Assembly (NCBI GenBank): GCA_034432655.1
Contig: DAOUBP010000105.1
Span: forward strand, 1-58,666
DNA length: 58,666 nt
DNA from: DAOUBP01 sp034432655
GTDB lineage: Bacteria > Chloroflexota > Anaerolineae > CG2-30-64-16
Reading direction: 5' to 3'
Shown here: positions 26,049 to 33,535 of the stretch, in pieces
Layout of the letters: each line of letters begins with the position of its first letter
How positions within the stretch are numbered: the first letter of the stretch is position 1
Program-made: the position numbers and the translations under genes
The notes under the pieces: model-generated
The model's input: only the letters and a program-made list of their open reading frames with translations
Databases searched by the model: none
What the model was told of the DNA's origin: nothing

Positions 26049-26612
26049 ATGTTAGTGATCAAACGTTATCCCAACCGCAAGCTCTATGACACGGCGGCCA
26101 AGCAATACATCTCCCTGGAGCGCGTGGCCGATATGATCCGGGCCGGCCAGGAGATCCAGGTGGTGGATCACGCGACCGGCGAGGATCTGACGACCCTGAC
26201 CTTGATGCAGATCATCGTCGAACAGGAGAAGCGCCACAGCGGGTTCCTGCCGGCGACAGTGTTGACCGAGCTGGTGCAGGCCGGTGGCAACACGCTGGCG
26301 ATCTTGCGGCGCAGCCTGCTGGGGCCGGTGGAAGAGTTGCGGCGCCAGGTGGATGAGGAGATCGCCCGCCGTGTGGAGAGGCTGGTGAGCCTGGGCGAGC
26401 TGGCCGAGGACGAGGGCAAGCGGCTGGTAGCCCGCCTGGTCTCCCTGGGGGGCAGCATGGGCAGCAGCGACCTCCTCGGTGAACTGGGACGCCGGCTACA
26501 GGCGTACAACCTGCCCACCCGCGCCGATATCCAGGCGCTGGCCGAGCTGGTGGACAGGTTGAGCGCCGAGGTGGACGAATTGCGCCGCAAGCAGGAGCAG
26601 GAGGAGGGCTGA
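26049..26612 (+). CDS. phaR: Polyhydroxyalkanoate synthesis regulator (PhaR-like)
   Basis: The protein has 187 residues. The N-terminal 60 residues (VIKRYPNRKLYDTAAKQYISLERVADMIRAGQEIQVVDH) are the DNA-binding PHB accumulation domain. The C-terminus is a phasin-like helical part (RRQVDEEIARRVERLVSLGELAEDEGKRL) resembling the neighbouring phasin, so the protein probably binds both DNA and granules. It follows the phasin gene on the same strand with its own promoter. Known PhaR proteins repress phasin transcription until granules titrate them away; the same is likely here. Confidence 0.9.
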   Translation: MLVIKRYPNRKLYDTAAKQYISLERVADMIRAGQEIQVVDHATGEDLTTLTLMQIIVEQEKRHSGFLPATVLTELVQAGGNTLAILRRSLLGPVEELRRQVDEEIARRVERLVSLGELAEDEGKRLVARLVSLGGSMGSSDLLGELGRRLQAYNLPTRADIQALAELVDRLSAEVDELRRKQEQEEG

Positions 26613-26613
26613 G

Positions 26614-27060
26614 CTAGCGCTCCTCTTTACCCTCCCCCTCCAGTAACCACAACAACGCCGCCGCGTAGGCCTCGCTGGCGGTTGCGGCGCGGAACGCCAG
26701 CGCCCTGCCAGCGTACTCGAACCGGCACGTGTACTGGTCGTCCATGAAGACCAGATCGTAGATCGGCGATATCCCTCGGCCGGCCAGCAGCGCGTGCAGT
26801 CGCTCGCGCAGCTGGCCTTCCTCCGGCAGCCACACCGCCTCGCCCAGGTAGACGTAGTCCAACGCCCATTCCGGCGTCCCGTGGAATGTCACCGCGGGTG
26901 TGCCCTGGAACAACTCGATGATGGTGGCCATGTCGTTGATGACAAACACTTTGTCGTCCAGGTCGCGTTCCAGCAACACGAACCGGTCCCCCTGCACGGG
27001 CTCCCACGTCAGGCCGGCGGCCTTCAGACGCCGAGCGGTCTCCAGGCTGATGGTCCCCAT
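26614..27060 (-). CDS. Hypothetical protein of 148 residues
   Basis: I do not recognise a family. The opening TISLETARRLKAAGLTWEP, followed by acidic and hydrophobic strands and a final helix rich in Ala/Leu, resembles soluble proteins of about 150 residues that occur singly in many bacteria. It lies between phaR (convergent, 1 bp apart) and the alpha-2-macroglobulin gene, whose stop is 9 bp upstream, so it is probably at the end of the A2M transcript. No membrane segment or motif is present. Confidence 0.6.
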   Translation of the reverse strand: MGTISLETARRLKAAGLTWEPVQGDRFVLLERDLDDKVFVINDMATIIELFQGTPAVTFHGTPEWALDYVYLGEAVWLPEEGQLRERLHALLAGRGISPIYDLVFMDDQYTCRFEYAGRALAFRAATASEAYAAALLWLLEGEGKEER

Positions 27061-27069
27061 GTGGCCGAT

Positions 27070-30000
27070 TCACTCCGTGATTGTGAACACGCTGCCTGCC
27101 CCGCGGCCCCAGACCTCGGGGAAGTACATTTGATAGCCGGTCGGCGGCAGCGTGAGGAACTTGCCCGGCAGGCTGGCCCGGGCCTGGTATGTGAACTCAT
27201 ATGTGCCGGGTTCCAACACGGTAGCGAAGAGCACCGCCTTTTCGTCCCGCAGCTCCACGTGGGTGGGAATCCACCACCAGCGCCACGGCGAGGTGTCCCC
27301 GCCCGCGCGCTCCATCCCTGGCCCCGCGACCGTCTGGCTGGTGGTGCGCAGGCTGGGATCCAGGCCTTCAAGTCCAGCCGGCAGCGGATCTTCGATCACG
27401 ACGTAGTGACTGGTGTTCGGCACGACAACCGTCACCTTCACCTGCAACACTTCGCCGACACGGGCCGTCGTGACCGGTGGGCACGCCGCGGACGGGTCTT
27501 TGGCCCCACGGCGTTGTTCGGCGCTCAGGCAGTCGGCCAGGCGGTACTCCCGCCGCACAGTCAGGCCGCGGCTCAACGGCGCGATTTGGGCAGCCGGTGC
27601 GTAGGTCTTCAGGTGCACGGTGTAGTAGAGTTGGCCGGCGCCCGTCTGCCCCGGCCCTGTCCGGCGGCTGATGACCAGCCCGTTGGTTTGATCCAACAGC
27701 AACCGGGTGATATCGGCGCGCAGCGCCGCCACCTGTTCCACCGTGGCCGGTGTGACGGCCCCCTGGCCCAGGGTTTCACCGTTGAGGGTGGCCTGCCAGG
27801 TGTAGTCCCCCTCCAGCTCGCCCGTGGCGGCCATCCACTCGGTGAGCGCGATGATGGCCCAGGCGTTTTCCTGGGTGGTCTCCCAGTGGCCGCCTTTGCG
27901 CGCCGCCATCAGCCAGCGGACGGTGTTCGGCGCCAACGCGTTCTGCGGGTCCAGCCTGGCCAGCGCGGCCAGCACGATGGCGGTGGTGCGCGTGTCGGTG
28001 TTCATGTTCCACGCGTCCAGCAGTTTCTCCTCCCAATGCGCCGAGGTCGCGCTGACGATCGCCTTGCTGTTGAGGTCGGCCAGCAGGGCCTGGATGCGCC
28101 CTGCCGCGGCCTCATCGTTGATCAGCGCCAGCGCCATGGCCAGGTAAGCCTTGCCGAACACGGCCAGCCGGCCGCGCTCGGCATACAGCGCGCCGGCCCG
28201 GTTCGGCTCCGGCTGCTCCGCCTCCGCCAGAGCGTAGAGGACGAACGCCTGCTGGTCGAGCTGCCAGTCTTTCAAGTCCTTGGGTGCGCGCAGGCTGCGC
28301 TGCAGGAAGCGGACGCCGCGCTCCAACACGCCCTGGTCCACGGTGAAACCGGCCTGTTGCGCGCGCGCCAGGCCGAACACCACGTACGCGCTGACGGTCA
28401 CGTTGCTCTGATCGCGCGCCCACCAGCCCCAGCCGCCGTCCAGGTTCTGGTTGTTGTAAAGGCGCTGCAGGCCCACCCCCACCTGCTGGGGCAGTTTCAC
28501 CTCCAGCTCCGGGGTCAGCCGGCCCAGCTTCTTCAGCGCGCTGTAGCTGATGACGTTGGGCAGGAAGCGGCTCAAGGTCTGTTCGACGCACTCGTAGGGG
28601 TAATGCTCCAGATAAGTCAGGCCTCCCAGCATACCCGCGGCCAGGCTCGGTTCCAGCTTCACGTCCAGCTCGGCGCGGGTCGGGTCAATGCCGGCCGGCA
28701 GCCGCACCAGCTCCAGCACGTCGCCGTCGGGCTCGACCTGGCCGCTGGTGCCCACCACCTCGGGGGTCGAGTAACGATAGACGGGCAGGGTGATCTCCAC
28801 CGCGTCCGCCAAATCGCTCCCGGTTGCGCCGGCGCTCATGCGGATCACCGTCTCTTGGGCGGCGAGCTGCACGGTGACGGGCCATGCGATCTTGTAGGTG
28901 CTCTCGGCCGGCACACCGATCACCTGCTCCAGGTTGGCCGGGATGTCGAGCCCGGTCGCGGCCAGGCGCACGGTGACCGTCAGGGCTTCGCTTGTGGTGT
29001 TGTGGATCACACCGGCGATTTCGGCCTGATCGCCGGCCACGAAGAAGCGTGGCAGCACCGGCCGCACCAGCAACGGCTTGGTGGCGATGATGTCGGTCTT
29101 GCTCTGGCCGACCCGGGTGTCCCCGGTGACCGCGCGGGCGTCCATGGTCCAGGTCGTCAGGTTGTCGGGCAGGGTCATCTCCACTGAGGCGCGGCCGTCC
29201 TGGTCGGTGATGATCGAGGCGCGCCAGAACGCGATGTCGGGGAACTCGCGGCGCACGGTGCTCATGGCCATCTCGCCGCCGCCACCGCCGCCCTTGCCCT
29301 CTTCGGCCAGCTGGGCTACCAGCCGGTCCACGTTCAACACCAGGGTGACCCCGGTCTGCACCCCCAACGCGCGCTGGTTGTAGAAGCGGTCCAGCAGCGT
29401 CCCGGCGTTGTCCTCGGCCAGCGACAGCAGGGCCTTATCCACCAGGGCCAGCGATACATCGGCCGAGACAGGGTTGCCGGCTGCGTCCAGGGTACGGATG
29501 TCCCAGGTGACGGTCGCGCGTGGGGCAAACTGTGGCGTGCCGTCCGTGATCGAGATGTTGCATGCAACGTCTTTGCAGACGGGCGTTGCGATGACCTGCA
29601 ACTGCTTTGCGGCCACCGAAACCTTGAGCTGCACCAGTCCGACCTTGAAGGACGGTGTCGGGCTGGTCTCGTCCATCCCTTTCATGATCACCAACGAGAC
29701 GTAGACATTGGGCGCGTGCACCGCCTCGATGGGCACCCGGATGATCTCGCTGTTGCTGGCCAGCTCGATGACGCGGTGGCTGATGACCCGGCCGCGCTCG
29801 ATGGTCAGCAGGGCGGATACTTTGCCCTGATAGGGGCTGGGCACCAGGATCTCGGCGGTCTCGCCAACTTTGTACTCGTCCTTGTCGGCCACCAGTTTGA
29901 TGCGGTCGTTGTTCTCCTGGCGCCACGGCACATACTCACGGCCGCTGACCCATACATACGTTGCGCTGCGGATGGTGTGCCCCAGCTGATCGCGCGCGGC

Positions 30001-33000
30001 CGCCTCGATTTTGTACTCGCCCGGCGCGTCCGGCGTCCAGCGCAGCACGGCCGCGCCGTTCGCGTCGGTGGTCAACGTCTCGGTGATGAAGGGGGTTTTC
30101 ACCGGCCGGGTGACCCAGTAGAAGCGACCGTCTTCGGCTTTTTCCTGCACGCTCTTCCAATCGATGCGGTTGACCACCGCCGTCACGGTCACCCCCGGCA
30201 CCGGCTGGCTGCGCGGGTCCACCGTGATCACATCCACCTGGCTCGGCTGGCCAACCGCGCCCACGTAGTCGCGCGGGCGGAGGCCGATGTAGAATTGCCC
30301 TTTGTGCACTACCGCGGTCGCCTGGGTGGAGACCGCCTGGTTGTTCACGTCCTCCACGGTGATGTCGAAGGTGAAGCGCTGGCTGCTCTGGAAGCGGGCG
30401 ATATCGGCGGGCACGCTGAAGGTGAAGCGCCCTTGATCATCGGTCCGCCCCTGCCCCTGGCTGACCTGTCCGCCGAACGGCCCCATGCGGGCAGTGGTCC
30501 ACCACTCCCAATCGCTGAAGCTCCAATATCCTTCGCCCTGATAGGCGAAGAAGGCGTCGGCAGTGAGCAGCACCCAGCGTACCTTGCCGTTTTTCACCGG
30601 CCCGCCGAAGAAGTAATTGGCTTGCACCGTGACGTTGATCTGTTCGCCGTCGGTATACTCCGGCCGGTCGGTGCTGGCGCTCAGCTCGTACTCCGGCTTG
30701 CGATACTCCGCCACCTGGAAGCCGACACCGGCAGACCACTCGGGGGTCAAGGCCACCGAGAGGTAGTAGTAACCCAGCGCCGCGTCCGGGCCCAGGGCCA
30801 GCGACCCGTCCAGCGCGCCCAGGGCGTTCAAAGTCATCTGCTGCTGCAGGATGGTGTTGCCCTGATCGTCGTTAACCGTCACTGTCACCGGTTGGCCGGC
30901 CGCGGGCAGGGAGTAGATGGCGTCGTTGTCGCGGCGGATGATCGCTTTCCAGTAGACGGTCTGGCCGGGCCGGTAGATGGGGCGGTCGGTGTACACGTAG
31001 CCCACGTAGGGGGTGGCCTGCGCGCCGCCGGGCAGGTTGAAGTCCCAGGGGTTGATCCCTTGCTGCCAGTTGGTGGAGGCAACGCCGAAGCCGCCCTCCT
31101 CGGTGGTGGCCAGGGCGACCAGCGGCTCCCAAGGCTGCCGCGGCGCCGAGAGTTTGACGGCCGCCACGCCGTCCCGGTCGGTGGTGGCGACCAGGTCGTT
31201 CCTGGCATTGTCGCTGAAACGCACCTGCGCGCCTGCCACCGGCCGCCCTGTCTTGAGGTCGGTGACCCACGCCAACGCCTCGTCGCTGCTGGCCTTCAGG
31301 GTGACGTTCAGGTCGGTGCGGATGATGAGCTGGCGCGGCGGCCGCTGCCCGCGCGGCAGGGCTCCGCCCAGCTCCAGCCAGTAGATGCCCGGTGCCAACG
31401 CCGAACCGTCCGCCTCGGTGAGCGGCTCGCGCAGGAAGCCGGTGGTGTTACGGGCGGCTGTGGTGCGCACCGACCACGCGCGCACCCTGGCGCTGCTGGG
31501 CGGCCGATACGAGTCCCATGCCCGCCAGTACTCGTAGCCGGTCACTGCCAGGAATTCGTCGTCGGTGACCCGATACAGGTCAAAACGCACCTCGGGGGTG
31601 TTGCGATACATCACCACGGCCTGGGTCTGGGTGTAGGCGCTGTAGGTGCTGACCTGGTCCTGGTTGTTGAGCCACAGCAGGGGATCGAGGTCCCCGGTGC
31701 GGAAGCGCAGCACCACGTCTTGGCCCAGGGTGTTGCCGTAGAGATCGGCCACGGTGCCGGCCAGGGTGACGGTGTACTGGGTGGCGGGCAGCTTGGGGAA
31801 GTCCAGGTAGAGCTGGTAGTCGTAGTCGCTGTAATAGGTGTACACGCCGGTCGGCTTGGGCAGGATGGTGATGGTGCCGCTGATGAAGCTGGCCGGGTTC
31901 ATCGGCCCGGCGAAGCTGAAGCGCACGCCGCTATCGGGCGGGAACGCCCGGGCGCCATCGGCCGGCTCAGTGCGCGTCACCCGCGGCAACGGCACGGTCT
32001 GGAAGATGACCTGGCGTGACGGGGTGTCCCGCAGGGTGCCGCCGCCGGTGCGGGCCTGCGCCGAGGTCGCCACCTTTGCCAGGTAGCGCGTGCCGAATTT
32101 GAGCACCTGGGCCGGTTTGAAGCCCAACTCGGTCCCATCGGCGTTCCAGGTGAAGGTGCCCGCCACCGCCTCCCCGTCTTCTTCGGCCAGGGAGAAGGCT
32201 GCCTCGGTGCTGGCCGGATCCATGGGCATGGAGAAGGTGACAGAGATGGGCCGCTCGATGCGGATGTTGCGTGGGTTTTCAGGCGTCCAGCGCAGCACAA
32301 CGGGATCGGTGGTGCGGAAGGAGAACGTGTGGGGCGCTTCCAACACGCCGCCGGTGGTGTCTTCCAGGCCGGCCTTCACCGTGACGGTGTAGGTCGTGGC
32401 CGCTGCCAACCCGGTCAGGGGCGTGAAGCGATAGATGCTGGTGTTGACCCACTCCCCCTTGCCCTCCAGGGTGGGCGTGATGGCGAGGACAGCCCCCATC
32501 TGCGGCCCTTCTGCAGTGCCAACAGGGGACAGCGGGACCACGGGCCGGTTAAACGCGACGGTGATGGGGGTGTCCACCGCGACATCCCGGGTGCCATCGG
32601 CAGGCTGGGTGCTGGTCACCCGCAGGTAACCTACGGTTTTGAACTTGAACGAGACGGGCTGTTGCAGCCGCAAGCCACTGGCACTGGCTGCGCTGGCTGC
32701 CAGACTGACCCGGTACTCTCGGTCGCGTTCCAGGCGTTCGACGGGGGTGAAGGTGAGCTGGTTGCCTTTCACCTCAACCTCGCCGCGCACCGCCGGTTCG
32801 ATGCTGAACGCGGTGCGGGTGCTGGCGGGGTCCATGGGCTGGTCGAAGGTGACGACGACAGGCGCTGCGACCATCAGCTCTTCGCCGCGGTCGGGCCGCA
32901 CGCTGATCACGGTCGGCGGTAAAGGCGGCCGGGTGGGCGTCGGCACAGGGGAGGCGGTCGGGGGTGAATGCACTGCACTGGCGCCGGCCGGGGCTTGTGG

Positions 33001-33129
33001 AACAGGCTGTTCGGCCGGAGCCGGCGCTGTTGGGCTGGCGATGCTGGCTGACGGTGCAGGGGTGGCTCCAGGCGTACAGGCGCTGAGCAGAAGAATCATT
33101 GCGATAACGGTAAGGATGGTTTTACGCAT
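27070..33129 (-). CDS. Bacterial alpha-2-macroglobulin lipoprotein
   Basis: The protein has 2019 residues. The signal peptide ends in LLSAC, a lipobox, so it is anchored by a lipid. It has about four bacterial Ig-like (Big_5) modules with the TF-QPMDP motif in the first 500 residues, then MG domains, and the thioester motif CVEQ at C1514-Q1517 in YPYECVEQTLSRFLPN, followed by an alpha/alpha toroid. The protein traps proteases through the thioester, protecting the envelope. It pairs with penicillin-binding protein 1C upstream, as in E. coli yfhM-pbpC. A palindromic element is inserted in frame at 29553-29572 (about residue 1185, reading CKDVACNISI). Confidence 0.93.
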   Translation of the reverse strand: MRKTILTVIAMILLLSACTPGATPAPSASIASPTAPAPAEQPVPQAPAGASAVHSPPTASPVPTPTRPPLPPTVISVRPDRGEELMVAAPVVVTFDQPMDPASTRTAFSIEPAVRGEVEVKGNQLTFTPVERLERDREYRVSLAASAASASGLRLQQPVSFKFKTVGYLRVTSTQPADGTRDVAVDTPITVAFNRPVVPLSPVGTAEGPQMGAVLAITPTLEGKGEWVNTSIYRFTPLTGLAAATTYTVTVKAGLEDTTGGVLEAPHTFSFRTTDPVVLRWTPENPRNIRIERPISVTFSMPMDPASTEAAFSLAEEDGEAVAGTFTWNADGTELGFKPAQVLKFGTRYLAKVATSAQARTGGGTLRDTPSRQVIFQTVPLPRVTRTEPADGARAFPPDSGVRFSFAGPMNPASFISGTITILPKPTGVYTYYSDYDYQLYLDFPKLPATQYTVTLAGTVADLYGNTLGQDVVLRFRTGDLDPLLWLNNQDQVSTYSAYTQTQAVVMYRNTPEVRFDLYRVTDDEFLAVTGYEYWRAWDSYRPPSSARVRAWSVRTTAARNTTGFLREPLTEADGSALAPGIYWLELGGALPRGQRPPRQLIIRTDLNVTLKASSDEALAWVTDLKTGRPVAGAQVRFSDNARNDLVATTDRDGVAAVKLSAPRQPWEPLVALATTEEGGFGVASTNWQQGINPWDFNLPGGAQATPYVGYVYTDRPIYRPGQTVYWKAIIRRDNDAIYSLPAAGQPVTVTVNDDQGNTILQQQMTLNALGALDGSLALGPDAALGYYYLSVALTPEWSAGVGFQVAEYRKPEYELSASTDRPEYTDGEQINVTVQANYFFGGPVKNGKVRWVLLTADAFFAYQGEGYWSFSDWEWWTTARMGPFGGQVSQGQGRTDDQGRFTFSVPADIARFQSSQRFTFDITVEDVNNQAVSTQATAVVHKGQFYIGLRPRDYVGAVGQPSQVDVITVDPRSQPVPGVTVTAVVNRIDWKSVQEKAEDGRFYWVTRPVKTPFITETLTTDANGAAVLRWTPDAPGEYKIEAAARDQLGHTIRSATYVWVSGREYVPWRQENNDRIKLVADKDEYKVGETAEILVPSPYQGKVSALLTIERGRVISHRVIELASNSEIIRVPIEAVHAPNVYVSLVIMKGMDETSPTPSFKVGLVQLKVSVAAKQLQVIATPVCKDVACNISITDGTPQFAPRATVTWDIRTLDAAGNPVSADVSLALVDKALLSLAEDNAGTLLDRFYNQRALGVQTGVTLVLNVDRLVAQLAEEGKGGGGGGEMAMSTVRREFPDIAFWRASIITDQDGRASVEMTLPDNLTTWTMDARAVTGDTRVGQSKTDIIATKPLLVRPVLPRFFVAGDQAEIAGVIHNTTSEALTVTVRLAATGLDIPANLEQVIGVPAESTYKIAWPVTVQLAAQETVIRMSAGATGSDLADAVEITLPVYRYSTPEVVGTSGQVEPDGDVLELVRLPAGIDPTRAELDVKLEPSLAAGMLGGLTYLEHYPYECVEQTLSRFLPNVISYSALKKLGRLTPELEVKLPQQVGVGLQRLYNNQNLDGGWGWWARDQSNVTVSAYVVFGLARAQQAGFTVDQGVLERGVRFLQRSLRAPKDLKDWQLDQQAFVLYALAEAEQPEPNRAGALYAERGRLAVFGKAYLAMALALINDEAAAGRIQALLADLNSKAIVSATSAHWEEKLLDAWNMNTDTRTTAIVLAALARLDPQNALAPNTVRWLMAARKGGHWETTQENAWAIIALTEWMAATGELEGDYTWQATLNGETLGQGAVTPATVEQVAALRADITRLLLDQTNGLVISRRTGPGQTGAGQLYYTVHLKTYAPAAQIAPLSRGLTVRREYRLADCLSAEQRRGAKDPSAACPPVTTARVGEVLQVKVTVVVPNTSHYVVIEDPLPAGLEGLDPSLRTTSQTVAGPGMERAGGDTSPWRWWWIPTHVELRDEKAVLFATVLEPGTYEFTYQARASLPGKFLTLPPTGYQMYFPEVWGRGAGSVFTITE
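29553..29572. repeat. Palindromic element inside the A2M gene
   Basis: The 20 bp here are identical, including the asymmetric T, to the inner part of the palindrome at 17144-17189. Their in-frame position codes a cysteine-containing peptide (DVACNIS) not seen in other parts of the protein. Confidence 0.85.
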
Positions 33130-33165
33130 ATGGCCTCCGGTCTGGCGTTACAGGTTACAAGCAGG

Positions 33166-33297
33166 CACCGAATGAATTCGGTGTCTGATAGTTACAGCCA
33201 GTCACCGAATGAATTCGGTGTCTGGCAGTAGAAAGTGCGCTCAAGCGCACTGATCGGTCGTCGGCGGTCGGCTTGCAGGCACCGAATGAATTCGGTG
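33166..33297. repeat. Three CACCGAATGAATTCGGTG palindromes
   Basis: Identical 18-bp palindromes stand at 33166-33183, 33203-33220 and 33280-33297; a different one, agtgcgctcaagcgcact, is at 33234-33251. All lie in the gap between the PBP1C and A2M genes. The GAATGAATTC core also occurs (reverse orientation) at 9437-9452. Confidence 0.95.
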
Positions 33298-33365
33298 TCT
33301 TACAGTCATTAAGATGACGTCGCTCCATGTGTCGAAGTTCCGAGCATCGGGTGCAATGCCTCACG

Positions 33366-33534
33366 CAAAGTCCCCCTCCTCCACAGTTCCCTCAGTCCCT
33401 TCCCCTCCTTCATTTCGTTATTTCCCCCTTTCTTTCTTTCATGTCCTTGCCTTTCCGTCATTTCTCCCTTTCCTTCCTTCAATTCCTTCACTTTTCTTTG
33501 CTTCAGTTCCTACTCCTTCTTCCCGTCTTCTCCG
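33366..33534. repeat. Pyrimidine-rich degenerate simple repeat
   Basis: About 170 bp are almost purely C and T on the plus strand (cttccttcaattcc, tttccctttcc and similar). It starts after the palindrome trio and ends two bases before the PBP1C stop codon. On the minus strand it is a purine tract that follows the PBP1C gene. It holds no gene. Confidence 0.9.
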
Positions 33535-33535
33535 T

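Noticed and set aside
26794..29187. Very long open frame on the plus strand opposite the A2M gene
   Set aside because: It lies antisense to the strongly supported A2M protein, has a composition typical of the complementary frame of GC-rich genes, and has no recognised domain.
29716..32019. Second very long plus-strand open frame opposite A2M
   Set aside because: Same reason: it is the shadow of a GC-rich coding strand. No ribosome-binding site or family was seen.
33155..33364. Short minus-strand frame in the A2M-PBP1C gap
   Set aside because: It consists mainly of the three palindromes read through; the peptide (NSFGA repeated) is just palindrome wording.
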